Shown in pieces: positions 1-8,472 of a stretch of DNA of 64,000 bases. This DNA comes from Rothia nasimurium. Lineage in GTDB: Bacteria; Actinomycetota; Actinomycetes; Actinomycetales; Micrococcaceae. The position numbers and the translations under genes are program-made. The notes beneath the pieces were generated by a model, which was not told where the DNA came from, made no database searches, and saw only the letters and a program-made list of their open reading frames with translations. The DNA lies in the NCBI RefSeq assembly GCF_004569295.1, contig NZ_SPQC01000005.1, forward strand, positions 24,925 through 88,924, read 5' to 3'. Numbering within the stretch: the first letter of the stretch is position 1; every line of letters begins with the position of its first letter.

Positions 1-1241
1 ATCTCAGCTGCAGGGATGTTGTCGGTGACGCGTTGGCGCATGGCTTGCACTGACTCTACAAAGGAATCGCGGGCGGCAGATTCCCAGATGAAGGGGCGCA
101 TGGCTCGTGCCCAGCGGACGCCCAGCTCGGGGGTACCTGCGATGGGGCGGGCTTTGAGCAGGGCTTGGAATTCCCAGTTTTCGGCCCACCGCTTGTAGTA
201 GGTGGTGTAGGACTCCACGGTGCGTACCAGGGCGCCGTCCTTACCTTCGGGGCGCAGGTTAGCGTCGACCTCCCAGAGGGCGGGCTCGGGGGCCGGGGCC
301 ATGATGGCCTTGGAGAGGATCATGACCAGCTCGGTACCGATCTGGGTCAGGGTATTTTCGTCGAGGGGGGCAAAGTCTTCCGGGAGGTCAGCCAGGGGTT
401 TATGGGCGACAGCGTAGACCACGTCGACGTCTGATATGTAGTTGAGTTCGCGGGCGCCGCATTTGCCCATGCCGATGATGGCAAGTTCTACAGCGGCTAC
501 GGTTTGTTCGCTGCGGTTCTGGGCTACTTCGGCGCGGGCGATTGCCAGGGCCCCTTCGAGGGCTGCTGCGGCCAGGTCTGCCAGAAGACGGCCAACGGTG
601 GGCATGAACTGCACCGGTGCGAAACTGGTGAGGTCGTAGATTGCTAGTTTGGTCAGGTGACGGCGGTAGGCAACACGCAGGGCAGTGTAGGCTTCCTTGC
701 CGGTGAGCTGGGCGACCGGGGCGGACGTAGCCGGATCGGCTCCCACAGCCGTTAGCAGGTCGCGGCGGTAGACGGTATCGAGCGGAGCGATAGGGGTGAG
801 GTATTCTTCGTCGGTCTCGGGCAGCAGCGAGACGGGAAAATCTTGGCCGTCAAAAGCCGTAGGGTTAATCTCTAGCAGGTCTGCGTGCTCGGGGTGGCGA
901 ACCAAGAACTCCCCCAGCGCCTCGGAGCCGCCCAGTAAGCGGTAGAGGGCCTCGGCGTCCGCCCCCAGCTCTGCTAGCTGCGCCACCTTGGGGGCGCGTT
1001 CAATGAGTCTGACCAGGGCAGGCAGGGCGATATCGGGAGAAGGAGCTAGGCGCAGACCCTCAAACAGCTTGGCGCGGTCTAGACCTTCTAGCTCCCGGGA
1101 GTTGAGCCAGCGGGCGCTTTTAGCCGCATCGTAGAACCCCAGGGATGCCATCTCGCTCATCAGACGCACCTGGGCCTTGCGTTCTTCTTCGGCGCGGCGG
1201 GCGGCTTCTTCAGGGGTTTCGTTCTGCGGGGTCTGGGTCAC
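1..1241 (-). CDS. glnE: Glutamine synthetase adenylyltransferase/adenylyl-removing enzyme, N-terminal part (runs off the window)
   Basis: This is the first 413 codons of GlnE; the rest lies left of base 1. The enzyme adds and removes AMP on a regulatory tyrosine of type I-beta glutamine synthetase in response to nitrogen status. The visible half corresponds to the adenylyl-removing domain. Around residues 250-270 it has the nucleotidyltransferase signature GMGKCGARELNYISDVD, with the metal-binding SDxD. The start is GTG at 1239-1241, preceded by AAGGAG; it opens MTQTPQNETPEEAARR. The gene lies downstream of glnA on the same strand, with a strong hairpin between them, an arrangement common in actinobacteria. 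Confidence 0.93.
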   Translation of the reverse strand, partial: MTQTPQNETPEEAARRAEEERKAQVRLMSEMASLGFYDAAKSARWLNSRELEGLDRAKLFEGLRLAPSPDIALPALVRLIERAPKVAQLAELGADAEALYRLLGGSEALGEFLVRHPEHADLLEINPTAFDGQDFPVSLLPETDEEYLTPIAPLDTVYRRDLLTAVGADPATSAPVAQLTGKEAYTALRVAYRRHLTKLAIYDLTSFAPVQFMPTVGRLLADLAAAALEGALAIARAEVAQNRSEQTVAAVELAIIGMGKCGARELNYISDVDVVYAVAHKPLADLPEDFAPLDENTLTQIGTELVMILSKAIMAPAPEPALWEVDANLRPEGKDGALVRTVESYTTYYKRWAENWEFQALLKARPIAGTPELGVRWARAMRPFIWESAARDSFVESVQAMRQRVTDNIPAAE

Positions 1242-1267
1242 CGCTGTCTCCTTAGGGATTAATTACA

Positions 1268-1301
1268 GCAGGCGCAACACCGCCTGTGGTGTTGCGCCTG
1301 C
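1268..1301 (-). terminator. Hairpin between glnA and glnE
   Basis: Perfect 14-bp stem, GCAGGCGCAACACC pairing with GGTGTTGCGCCTGC across a 6-base loop. It lies just after the glnA stop codon. No strong T-run follows on the minus strand, so it may only partly terminate glnA transcripts or act as a processing site before glnE. Confidence 0.6.
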
Positions 1302-1310
1302 ATACGGGCA

Positions 1311-2654
1311 CTAGAGGATACCGAGATTGTTCTTGAGTTCGTAGGGGGTTACTTCGGCGCGGAAGGCGTTCCAGTCGCGGCGCTTGTTGCGCAGGAACTG
1401 GTCAAAGACCTGCTCGCCGAGGGTTTCGGCCATGAACTCTGATTCTTCGGTGCGGTGGATGGCGTCGTGGAGAGAGGACGGCAGGGCGTGGTAGCCCATG
1501 GCACGACGTTCTGCGCTGGTCATCACCGAGATGTCTTCGGTGACGGCGGCGCTGGGCAGCTCGTACTCGTTTTCGATGCCCTTCAGACCGGCTGCCAGGA
1601 TGACGGCGTAGGCCAGGTAGGGATTGGCAGCTGAGTCGATACCGCGGTACTCCATGCGGGCTGACTGCATCTTGTTGGGCTTGTAGAGGGGAACCCGCAC
1701 CAGGGCGGAGCGGTTATTGTGGCCCCAGGAGACGTAGGAGGGGGCCTCGCCGCCGCCCCACAGGCGCTTGTAGGAGTTGACGAACTGGTTGGTGACCGAG
1801 GTGAACTCGGGGGCGTGGCGCAGGACGCCGGCGATAAAGTGCTTGGCGGTGCGGGAGAGCTGATACTCGGCCCCTGCCTCGAAGAAGGCGTTGGTGTCGC
1901 CCTCGAAGAGGGAGAAGTGGGTGTGCATACCGGAGCCTGCGTGCTCGGTAAAGGGCTTGGGCATGAAGGTGGCGTAGATGCCCTGGGAGAGGGCGACTTC
2001 CTTGATCACGGTGCGGAAGCTCATGATGTTATCGGCGGTCTGCAGGGCATCGGCGTGACGCAGGTCGATTTCGTTCTGGCCGGGGCCGGTCTCGTGGTGG
2101 GAGAACTCCACCGAGATGCCGATTTCTTCCAGGGTGGTCACTGCCTTGCGGCGGAAGTCCTGGACCACGCCGCCGGGAGTGTGGTCGAAGTAGCTTTCGG
2201 AGTCGACCGGTTCGGGGAAGCCGCTGGGGCCCAATTCCTTTGACTTGAGCAGGTAAAACTCAATCTCGGGTGAGGTGTAGCAGGTAAAGCCCATACCCGC
2301 TGCTTTAGACAGCACGTTCTTGAGCACGCCGCGGGTATCTGAGGCGCTGGGCTCCCCGTCAGGGGTGAGAATATCGCAGAACATGCGAGAGGTCGGCTCT
2401 TCATCCCCGCGCCAGGGTAGCACCTGGAAGGTGGAGGGGTCAGGCTGCAACAGCATATCTGACTCGTACACGCGGGACAGGCCCTCAATAGATGAACCGT
2501 CAAAACCGATACCCTCGTCGAAGGCGCTCTCAACCTCAGCCGGTGCAATAGCAACAGACTTAAGCTGGCCCACCACATCGGTAAACCAGAGGCGGACGAA
2601 ACGCACGTTGCGCTCTTCGATGGTGCGCAAAACGAATTCTTGCTGACGATCCAT
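1311..2654 (-). CDS. glnA: Type I glutamine synthetase (GlnA2-like)
   Basis: ATP-dependent ligation of ammonia to glutamate, in a cytoplasmic dodecamer. The 447-residue protein has the N-terminal beta-grasp domain and a catalytic domain with GSGMHTHFSL, the NSYKRL motif and NRSALVRVP. The reading frame is open further upstream, but ATG at 2654 (MDRQQEF) is chosen because it matches the family N-terminus and has GGATAGG upstream. At 447 residues it is shorter than the roughly 470-residue adenylylated GSI-beta enzymes and close to the GSI-alpha/GlnA2 group. It still shows a tyrosine in a YELP context near residue 364, where GSI-beta carries the adenylylated tyrosine. Position directly upstream of glnE fits GlnA2 of other actinobacteria; a separate glnA1 should lie elsewhere. 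Confidence 0.94.
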   Translation of the reverse strand: MDRQQEFVLRTIEERNVRFVRLWFTDVVGQLKSVAIAPAEVESAFDEGIGFDGSSIEGLSRVYESDMLLQPDPSTFQVLPWRGDEEPTSRMFCDILTPDGEPSASDTRGVLKNVLSKAAGMGFTCYTSPEIEFYLLKSKELGPSGFPEPVDSESYFDHTPGGVVQDFRRKAVTTLEEIGISVEFSHHETGPGQNEIDLRHADALQTADNIMSFRTVIKEVALSQGIYATFMPKPFTEHAGSGMHTHFSLFEGDTNAFFEAGAEYQLSRTAKHFIAGVLRHAPEFTSVTNQFVNSYKRLWGGGEAPSYVSWGHNNRSALVRVPLYKPNKMQSARMEYRGIDSAANPYLAYAVILAAGLKGIENEYELPSAAVTEDISVMTSAERRAMGYHALPSSLHDAIHRTEESEFMAETLGEQVFDQFLRNKRRDWNAFRAEVTPYELKNNLGIL

Positions 2655-2858
2655 GTAACCTATCCGTTCATGTCTAAAGGTGGCGCCCGCACCCCGGTGG
2701 GCGGGCAAACGAATCCTTAGCATCAACTCTAGAGCGTAACCACCTTACGTGCCCACCTGGCACGCTCTCAGCCCGGTAACAGTAACGTGTTTTAAACATT
2801 TCTTTCACCGACTGAGATAAAGCGGGCCCACTCCGGTTGCGGTGCGCCTACAGGCTAC

Positions 2859-2864
2859 TAGAGT
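2859..2864 (+). promoter_or_regulatory. Candidate -10 box of a leaderless panB promoter
   Basis: TAGAGT fits TANNNT and ends 6 bases before the panB ATG. Transcription would start at or next to the A of the start codon. No convincing Shine-Dalgarno sequence is present, in agreement with a leaderless mRNA. Confidence 0.4.
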
Positions 2865-2870
2865 TAAAGC

Positions 2871-3755
2871 ATGCTCAACGAAGAAACAGCACCCTACGGG
2901 TCCTCAACTCCTACCCCCGCCAACACCCCTCAGGACGCCGAGGCAAGCGTCCTCGCCGTCAAAAAGGTGCGCACCGTGCACCTGCAGCAGGCCAAGGACG
3001 CCGGTGAAAAGTTCGCCATGCTCACCAGCTACGATGCCCTAACCGCCACCATCTTCGACCGGGCCGGCATCGAGCTGTTACTCATTGGCGACTCTGCGGG
3101 CAACAATGTGCTGGGGCAGGAATCAACCCTCACCATTACCGTTGACGAGATGATTCCCCTGGTCAAAGCTGTTTCTACTGCAGCTAAGCGGGCTATGGTC
3201 GTCGCTGACCTGCCCTTTGGCTCCTACGAGCAGTCCCCCGCCCAGGCCGTAGCAACCGCCGTGCGCTTCATGAAAGAAGGCGGAGCGCACGCGGTCAAGA
3301 TGGAAGCCACCGCCCACCACGTAGACCACGTGCGCGCCATGGTTGCAGCGGGCATACCCGTGATAGCCCACATCGGCTTCACGCCCCAGTCTGAACACGC
3401 CCTCGGCGGCTACCGGGTACAGGGCCGCGATGGCGGTCAGGCACTTAAAAACACAGCCCTGGCCCTCGAAGACGCCGGAGCCTTCTGCCTGCTCATGGAA
3501 ATGACCCGCTCCGACGTTGCCGCCGACATCGACGCCTCAGTACGCATCCCCATCATCGGTATCGGGGCGGGCGCGGACGTCAGCGGGCAGGTGCTCGTCT
3601 GGCAGGACGCCTTCGGCCTGCGGCAGGGCAAGATGGCCCGCTTCGTCAAGCAGTACGCCAACCTCTACGACACTCTGCTCGAAGGAGCAGCCGCCTACCG
3701 GGCAGATGTGCGCTCAGGCACCTACCCGGCGGCGGAGCACCGATTCGACAGTTAA
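2871..3755 (+). CDS. panB: 3-methyl-2-oxobutanoate hydroxymethyltransferase
   Basis: First committed step of pantothenate synthesis: transfer of a hydroxymethyl group from methylene-tetrahydrofolate to 2-oxoisovalerate, giving ketopantoate. The 294-residue TIM-barrel protein shows the family blocks LTSYDALTA, GDSAGNNVLG (about residues 72-81, metal-binding aspartate), VVADLPFGSYE, VKMEA, IPVIAHIGFTPQ, LEMTRSDVAADI and IGIGAG. About 30 N-terminal residues before VRTVHL are extra and low in complexity. It is divergent from glnA with a 216-bp gap. The next gene is on the other strand, so panB is probably monocistronic; a GC-rich hairpin follows. Confidence 0.95.
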   Translation: MLNEETAPYGSSTPTPANTPQDAEASVLAVKKVRTVHLQQAKDAGEKFAMLTSYDALTATIFDRAGIELLLIGDSAGNNVLGQESTLTITVDEMIPLVKAVSTAAKRAMVVADLPFGSYEQSPAQAVATAVRFMKEGGAHAVKMEATAHHVDHVRAMVAAGIPVIAHIGFTPQSEHALGGYRVQGRDGGQALKNTALALEDAGAFCLLMEMTRSDVAADIDASVRIPIIGIGAGADVSGQVLVWQDAFGLRQGKMARFVKQYANLYDTLLEGAAAYRADVRSGTYPAAEHRFDS

Positions 3756-3790
3756 AAATTCTGCGTTGCCAAGAGTTAGGGAGGCAGCTA

Positions 3791-3822
3791 ACCCGGGGCT
3801 CGCGCTCGCTGCGAGCCCGGGT
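3791..3822 (+). terminator. Terminator after panB
   Basis: ACCCGGGGCTCGC pairs with GCGAGCCCGGGT across a short GC-rich loop and is followed by CAGTTTTC on the plus strand. It lies 35 bases after the panB stop codon. Confidence 0.7.
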
Positions 3823-3855
3823 CAGTTTTCTCAACGCTAGAGAGAAGTTCCTTCC

Positions 3856-4056
3856 TTACCAGGCGTCCTTGCCCTCGTCCCATTCTTCGTTGCGCTTCTT
3901 CGCCTTCTCCATGGCCTGCTCTGCCTCTTCGCGGGTAGCAAAGGGGCCCCAGAGCTCAGTGATTTTGGACTGCTGGCCCTCCTCGACCTGGCCGGTGCTG
4001 AGGTTGTACCAGTACTGGGTGTCGTGGGGGCCAGGAGTGTAGTCGTTCAGTGACAC
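3856..4056 (-). CDS. Small SPOR-like conserved protein
   Basis: A 66-residue soluble protein. The chosen start is GTG at 4054-4056, because AAAGGAG lies 5 bases before it; the longer frame from 4095 has no such signal. The sequence reads SLNDYTPGPHDTQYWYNLSTGQVEEG, then ITELWGPFATREEAEQAMEKA and an acidic/basic tail ending GKDAW. The WGPF-(6)-A pattern resembles SPOR-type repeats; similar short proteins are widespread next to map in actinobacteria. No signal peptide or membrane segment is visible. Its role is unknown. It is transcribed away from map, and its 5' end is 123 bases from the map start. Confidence 0.72.
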   Translation of the reverse strand: MSLNDYTPGPHDTQYWYNLSTGQVEEGQQSKITELWGPFATREEAEQAMEKAKKRNEEWDEGKDAW

Positions 4057-4166
4057 AGGGTCTCCTTTGTAGTTGATTGATGTTGCACGCACCACTTTAC
4101 GCCCGGTTAGGCAAAAGATACAGCTTTTGGCAATGCTCCTAGGCGGGCCAGCCGGTGCGCAGCGGA

Positions 4167-4172
4167 TAAGCT
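4167..4172 (+). promoter_or_regulatory. Candidate -10 box of a leaderless map promoter
   Basis: TAAGCT fits TANNNT and ends 7 bases before the map ATG at 4180, leaving almost no 5' untranslated region. The AAGG immediately before ATG is too close to serve as a ribosome binding site. Confidence 0.4.
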
Positions 4173-4179
4173 AGAAGGC

Positions 4180-5085
4180 ATGTCGACATCATCAAACAGC
4201 CACAACCTCCCCACTGAGCCGGGTAAAGCCCCCGTGGGCAACCTGACGCCCGGCGTCGTAGCCCCCATGCGCCCGGTACCAGCGCATATCGTCCGCCCCG
4301 AATACGTGGGCAAGCCCGAAGCCAACGAGGGTCAGGGTTCAAACTTTTACACCCCCGAAGAAGTAGAAAAAGTGCGGGCAGCCGGCAAAATTGCCGCCGG
4401 AGCCATCGTTGAAGCTGAAAAGATCGCTGTTCCCGGCACCACCACCAACGACATCGACGTCTTGGTGCACGAATACATCTGCGACCACGGGGCCTACCCC
4501 TCAACCGTTGACTACCGCGGCTTCACCAAGAGCGTGTGCACCTCGCTGAACGAGGTCATCTGCCACGGCATTCCTGACTCCACCGTGCTTGAAGACGGCG
4601 ATATTCTCAACCTCGACGTGACCGCCTACCTGCACGATATGCACGGTGACACCAACCGCACCCTGCTCGTTGGGGATGTGGATGAAGAGTCCCGCCTGCT
4701 GGTTGAGCGCACCGAAGAGGCCCTGAACCGCGCCATGAAGGCGGTACGCCCCGGCCGTGAAATCAACGTCATCGGGCGCGTCATCGAAAAGTACGCCGCC
4801 CGCTTTGGTTACGGCGTGGTGCGTGACTTTACCGGTCACGGTGTGGGCCGTGAATTCCATTCCGGCTTGATTATCCCCCACTACGATGCGGCCCCTGCTT
4901 ACAACACCGTTATCGAAGAGGGCATGATTTTCACCATTGAACCCATGCTCACCCTGGGCACCATCGAATGGGATATGTGGGAGGACGACTGGACCGTCGT
5001 CACCCGCGATCGCAAGCGTACCGCCCAGTTTGAACACACCATGGTTGTCACCGCTGACGGCGTGGACATCCTTACCCTGCCCTAA
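4180..5085 (+). CDS. map: Type I methionine aminopeptidase
   Basis: Removes the initiator methionine from nascent proteins in the cytoplasm. The 301-residue protein has the pita-bread fold with all five metal ligands in place: [14 protein letters not shown] (aspartates near 145 and 156), GHGVGREFH (histidine near 220), FTIEPML (glutamate near 252) and QFEHTMVV (glutamate near 285). The N-terminal ~50 residues (proline-rich, up to RPEYVGKPE) are an extension as in the MetAP1c forms of actinobacteria. It precedes ppgK by 26 bases on the same strand, so the two are probably co-transcribed. Confidence 0.95.
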   Translation: MSTSSNSHNLPTEPGKAPVGNLTPGVVAPMRPVPAHIVRPEYVGKPEANEGQGSNFYTPEEVEKVRAAGKIAAGAIVEAEKIAVPGTTTNDIDVLVHEYICDHGAYPSTVDYRGFTKSVCTSLNEVICHGIPDSTVLEDGDILNLDVTAYLHDMHGDTNRTLLVGDVDEESRLLVERTEEALNRAMKAVRPGREINVIGRVIEKYAARFGYGVVRDFTGHGVGREFHSGLIIPHYDAAPAYNTVIEEGMIFTIEPMLTLGTIEWDMWEDDWTVVTRDRKRTAQFEHTMVVTADGVDILTLP

Positions 5086-5111
5086 ACACCATCACTCTCA
5101 AAGGAGCGCTC

Positions 5112-5957
5112 ATGACTGACGCAGTCACCCCCGTGGTCCCGGCACCTACCGCAGCTGACCTGGTTATCGGTATCGATATCGGAGGCACCGGCATGAAGGG
5201 CGGTATCGTTGATATCCGTACCGGCCAGCTGGTGGGCGAGCGCTTCCGCATCCCCACCCCGCAGCCTGCCGCCCCCGAGGCCTGCGCATCTGTGGTCCGT
5301 GAGATCGTTGATGAGCTGCAGGGCCGCGAGCTTGCTCCCCTGCCCGATGCGGCTATCGGTATCGACTTCCCCGCCATCGTGAAGAACGGTGTTACCCTTT
5401 CTGCTGCGAATGTGCACGAGTCCTGGATTGGCGCTGACCTTGAGGGCATCATGAGCGAGGCCCTGGGCGGCCGTACCGTCTACGCCCTGAACGACGCGGA
5501 CGCTGCCGGCCTGGCTGAGGCTACCTACGGCCAGGGTAAGGATAAGGACGGCCTGATTGCCGTGATTACCCTGGGCACCGGTATTGGTTCAGCCCTCATC
5601 ATCAACGGCCAGCTGATTCCGAACACTGAGCTGGGTCACCTTGAGATTGACGGCCACAACGCTGAATCTCGTGCATCAGCCCGTGCCCGCGAGATTCACG
5701 AGCTGTCATGGAAGAAGTACGGTAAGCGTCTGCAGCGCTACTTCTCCCACGTGGAGTTTCTCTTCTCCCCCGACCTGTTCATCATCGGCGGTGGTATCTC
5801 GAAGAACCCCGAGAAGTTCATGCCCTACTTTGAGGATGAGATCCGCACCCCCATGGTTATGGCCCAGCTGCGGAACAACGCTGGCATTGTGGGTGCTGCC
5901 CTGTGGGCAGCTGGCCACCCCAGCGAACACGAGCGCCGCGCCGCCGCCCAAGGCTAG
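5112..5957 (+). CDS. ppgK: Polyphosphate glucokinase
   Basis: Phosphorylates glucose to glucose-6-phosphate using inorganic polyphosphate (or ATP), an actinobacterial hallmark. The 281-residue ROK-family protein opens with the phosphate loop IGIDIGGTGMKGG (about residues 19-31). It continues with ALNDADAAGLAEATYG, the second phosphate motif TLGTGIGSAL and the PPGK-type ELGHLEIDGHNAE, then FIIGGGISKN. AAAGGAG precedes the ATG by 6 bases. It forms a short operon with map and ends before a bidirectional terminator shared with nrdR. Confidence 0.93.
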   Translation: MTDAVTPVVPAPTAADLVIGIDIGGTGMKGGIVDIRTGQLVGERFRIPTPQPAAPEACASVVREIVDELQGRELAPLPDAAIGIDFPAIVKNGVTLSAANVHESWIGADLEGIMSEALGGRTVYALNDADAAGLAEATYGQGKDKDGLIAVITLGTGIGSALIINGQLIPNTELGHLEIDGHNAESRASARAREIHELSWKKYGKRLQRYFSHVEFLFSPDLFIIGGGISKNPEKFMPYFEDEIRTPMVMAQLRNNAGIVGAALWAAGHPSEHERRAAAQG

Positions 5958-5978
5958 GCCCCGCTAGCACCCAAAAAT

Positions 5979-6040
5979 AAGGACGCCACCCGCGCACCTT
6001 TCTTGCCGCAAGGCAGAAGGTGGGTGGGCGGCGTCCTTTT
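5979..6040. terminator. Bidirectional terminator between ppgK and nrdR
   Basis: Outer stem AAGGACGCC with GGCGTCCTT, and a nested stem CACCTT...AGGTG. It is flanked by A-rich sequence on the left and TTTT on the right, so it can serve both convergent genes. Confidence 0.8.
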
Positions 6041-6048
6041 AGCTGGAG

Positions 6049-6525
6049 CTAGAGCAGGGTAGGCTGCTCCCCCTCGTCCGCCCCCGCCTCGCGCAGAGCA
6101 GCGATAGCCCGCTCAAAGTCATCGAGCGACTCAAAAGCCTGGTAGACACTGGCGAAACGCAGGTAGGCTACGGTATCCAGCTTCGACAGGGGCTCAAGAA
6201 TAGATAGCCCTACCTCATGGGCGTCAATCTCAGCGATTCCCTTAGCGCGAATTGCCTCTTCGACTTCCTGCGCTAGCTTAGCCAGGTCGTCCTCCCCCAC
6301 GGGCCGCCCCTGGCATGCCTTACGCACGCCAGAGACAATCTTGGCCCGGTCAAAGGGTTCGGTCACGCCGCTTCGTTTAATCACCGAAACAGCGGTGGTT
6401 TCGACAGTGGTGAACCGCTTGCCGCAGTTGCTGCACTGGCGGCGGCGGCGAATTGCTGAGTTATCGTCGGTAGTTCGCGAGTCGACCACCTTTGAGGTGG
6501 AATTACGGCAGAAGGGACAGTTCAT
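6049..6525 (-). CDS. nrdR: Transcriptional repressor NrdR
   Basis: ATP/dATP-sensing repressor of ribonucleotide reductase genes. At 158 residues it is the family length. The N-terminal zinc ribbon has C3-x2-C6 and C31-x2-C34 (MNCPFC ... [10 protein letters not shown]), with the basic RRRRQ stretch between. The ATP-cone domain follows from about residue 48 ([24 protein letters not shown]). GGAGG lies 6 bases before ATG. It is 21 bases downstream of hisD on the same strand and probably shares its mRNA. No NrdR box was found nearby; its target nrd genes are outside the window. Confidence 0.96.
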   Translation of the reverse strand: MNCPFCRNSTSKVVDSRTTDDNSAIRRRRQCSNCGKRFTTVETTAVSVIKRSGVTEPFDRAKIVSGVRKACQGRPVGEDDLAKLAQEVEEAIRAKGIAEIDAHEVGLSILEPLSKLDTVAYLRFASVYQAFESLDDFERAIAALREAGADEGEQPTLL

Positions 6526-6546
6526 GTGGTTCCTCCGGTGGGTACC

Positions 6547-7917
6547 TTATTTGGTCTGGCCGGTACGCGCGGTGATAGCTTCACCATGGGCGGGCAGGTC
6601 TTCGTCGTGGGCAACCGCGACAATGGCATCGCCGATCTCGGCCAGGGCGCTCTGACTGTAGTTAATCAGCTGCACAGCCTTCATAAAGACGGTGGTGTTG
6701 AGCCCCGATGCGTAGGCAGCTGAACCGCCGGTGGGCAGGACGTGGTTGGACCCTGCCGCGTAATCGCCCAGGGGCACCGGTGAGTAGGGGCCGATGAAGA
6801 TAGCACCGGCGTTGCGAACCCGCCCAGCTACCTCTTCTGCCTTCTCAGTGTGAATCTCAAGGTGCTCTGCGGCGTAGGCGTCGGCCACCGCGATTGAGGC
6901 TTCGAGGCTGTCAGTGAGCACCACGCCGGACTGTGGGCCGGTCAGGGCAGTGGCAACGCGTTCGCTGTGCTTGGTCGCTGCTGCTTGTTGATTGATGGCC
7001 TCCTGCACAGCGGCGGCGAGGGTAGGGCTGTGGGTAATGAGGACGGACCCGGCGTTCGGGTCGTGTTCGGCCTGGGAGATCAGGTCGGCGGCAACGTAAT
7101 CGGGGTTGGCGGTGTCGTCGGCGATGACGGCGATTTCGGTGGTTCCAGCTTCGCCGTCTACACCCACGACGCCCTGCAAAGCCCGCTTGGCCATGGCGAC
7201 AAAGATATTGCCGGGGCCGGTGATGGTGTCGACGGGTTCAAGAACCTCACCGGCGTCGTCCAGCCCGTAGGCCATAGCGCCCAGAGCACCGGCGCCGCCG
7301 ATGGCCCAGACTTCGGTAATGCCCAGCAGTCCGGCTGCGCCCAGGATGGTGGGGTGGGGCAGTCCGTCGAATTCTTTTTGGGGCGGGGTGCAGAGCACAA
7401 TGGAGCCGACGCCCGCTGCCTGGGCGGGTACGGTGTTCATGATGACCGATGAGGGGTAGACGGCCAGACCGCCGGGCACGTACACGCCGGCGCGGCGCAC
7501 GGGGGTCCAGCGGTTGGTGAGGACGGCCCCGGGGGCAACTTCGATGGTCTGGTCGGCGGGGCGCTGGGCGGCTGCAAAAGCGCGGGTGCGTTCGATAGCG
7601 ATTTCTAGGCCCTTGCGGACGCCCGGGTCGAGGTTCTCGACCGCCCGGTCGATAGCGCTCTGCGGTATGCGCAGGGCGCCCTGCTCTACTCCGTCGAAAC
7701 GGGCGGAAAGTTCTCGCAGGTAGTGAGCGCCGCAGGCCTGTACGTTCTCGAGGATTTCGTGCACGGTAGTGAGCGCGTTGCCCACGAACTCTGTGGTCTG
7801 GCGCGGGACGATACGGCGCAGCTCGGCATAAGAGTGGTTGCTGCCGCGCAGGTCGATGGTGCGCAGGGTGAAGTCTGCGGGTGCAGTGGAGTTCTGGGTG
7901 TTGTCTGTTATGCTCAC
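6547..7917 (-). CDS. hisD: Histidinol dehydrogenase
   Basis: Catalyses the last two steps of histidine synthesis, NAD-dependent oxidation of L-histidinol to histidine; zinc-dependent. The 456-residue protein shows PVRRAGVYVPGG, SSVIMNTVPAQAAGV, AIGGAGALGAMAYG, DTITGPGNIFVAMAKR and AEHLEIHTE, and the glycine-rich SNHVLPTGG block with its metal histidine. The start is GTG at 7915-7917 with a -10-like TAAAAT 6 bases upstream and no Shine-Dalgarno, so the mRNA is probably leaderless. The rest of the his pathway is not in the window. It leads the hisD-nrdR pair. Confidence 0.95.
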   Translation of the reverse strand: MSITDNTQNSTAPADFTLRTIDLRGSNHSYAELRRIVPRQTTEFVGNALTTVHEILENVQACGAHYLRELSARFDGVEQGALRIPQSAIDRAVENLDPGVRKGLEIAIERTRAFAAAQRPADQTIEVAPGAVLTNRWTPVRRAGVYVPGGLAVYPSSVIMNTVPAQAAGVGSIVLCTPPQKEFDGLPHPTILGAAGLLGITEVWAIGGAGALGAMAYGLDDAGEVLEPVDTITGPGNIFVAMAKRALQGVVGVDGEAGTTEIAVIADDTANPDYVAADLISQAEHDPNAGSVLITHSPTLAAAVQEAINQQAAATKHSERVATALTGPQSGVVLTDSLEASIAVADAYAAEHLEIHTEKAEEVAGRVRNAGAIFIGPYSPVPLGDYAAGSNHVLPTGGSAAYASGLNTTVFMKAVQLINYSQSALAEIGDAIVAVAHDEDLPAHGEAITARTGQTK

Positions 7918-7923
7918 TCTTTG

Positions 7924-7929
7924 ATTTTA
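7924..7929 (-). promoter_or_regulatory. Candidate -10 box of a leaderless hisD promoter
   Basis: TAAAAT on the minus strand ends 6 bases before the hisD GTG, the spacing expected for transcription starting on the start codon itself. Confidence 0.4.
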
Positions 7930-7953
7930 ACGCGGCCGTCAAGCCGCTGCGGG

Positions 7954-8388
7954 TTAGGCTTGTGGGTTTTCCGGCTGGTGAGATTCTGCCGCCTTGAGTT
8001 TTTCTGCCACGGCCTGCCAGCCGGGCGGACGCTTGCGGGCGGGCAGGGTCTCGACCACGGTGAGGTAGGACTCGGCGATGAGCTCGGCTAGCAGCTCGCC
8101 GGTCACATCTGGGTGGGGTACGAGACTGTACCAGTGGGTTTTGTTCATATGCCAGGCAGGGCGCGCCGCCGGGTGGGTTTCGATAATAGCTGCAACGTCT
8201 GCCGGGTGGGCTTTGAGGTTGACCAGCTGGGTGCCGCCCTTCTCAGCTAACACCATGAACCACTTGCCGCCCACGTGGGCGGCTTCGGCGTCGCTGCGGG
8301 AGGTGAAGCGGTAGAGCTCGGTTGCAGGCAGGGCCAGAGCGGACGCGGACGCCGCCTCGTAGAGAGCGCGGAAGGTGGAAAGGGGCAT
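7954..8388 (-). CDS. MmcQ/YjbR family DNA-binding protein
   Basis: A 144-residue single-domain protein of the MmcQ/YjbR fold (double wing, CyaY-like). Visible family features are the central KWFMVLAE strand pair, the LVNLKAHPADVAAII segment, the conserved ARPAWHMNKTHWYSL block and the C-terminal LIAESYLTVVETLPARKRP. Related proteins bind DNA, but no specific regulatory target is known. GGAG lies 4 bases before the ATG. It is upstream of hisD on the same strand with a 36-base gap, although hisD appears to have its own promoter. A 15-bp hairpin separates it from the gene behind it. Confidence 0.82.
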   Translation of the reverse strand: MPLSTFRALYEAASASALALPATELYRFTSRSDAEAAHVGGKWFMVLAEKGGTQLVNLKAHPADVAAIIETHPAARPAWHMNKTHWYSLVPHPDVTGELLAELIAESYLTVVETLPARKRPPGWQAVAEKLKAAESHQPENPQA

Positions 8389-8417
8389 GGACTCCAGTTT
8401 AGTACCCCCCCGTTAAA

Positions 8418-8454
8418 GTGCAGATACCCCAGTTTTTACCTGGGGTATCTGCAC
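8418..8454. terminator. 15-bp hairpin with a third half-copy
   Basis: GTGCAGATACCCCAG pairs perfectly with CTGGGGTATCTGCAC across a 7-base loop TTTTTAC. A third copy of CTGGGGTAT follows at 8460-8468. It lies between the DsbA-like gene and the MmcQ gene and is probably the terminator of the former. Confidence 0.6.
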
Positions 8455-8472
8455 GAAAACTGGGGTATATAG

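Noticed and set aside
2753..2768. 16-base word CCACCTGGCACGCTCT, found again at 16311-16326
   Set aside because: Both copies are intergenic, but one such 16-base match is about what chance gives in a 64-kb window, and no palindrome or promoter context supports a site.
2655..2870. GlnR operator upstream of glutamine synthetase
   Set aside because: GTAAC words occur (GGTAACAGTAACG) but their spacing does not give a clear paired GlnR box.
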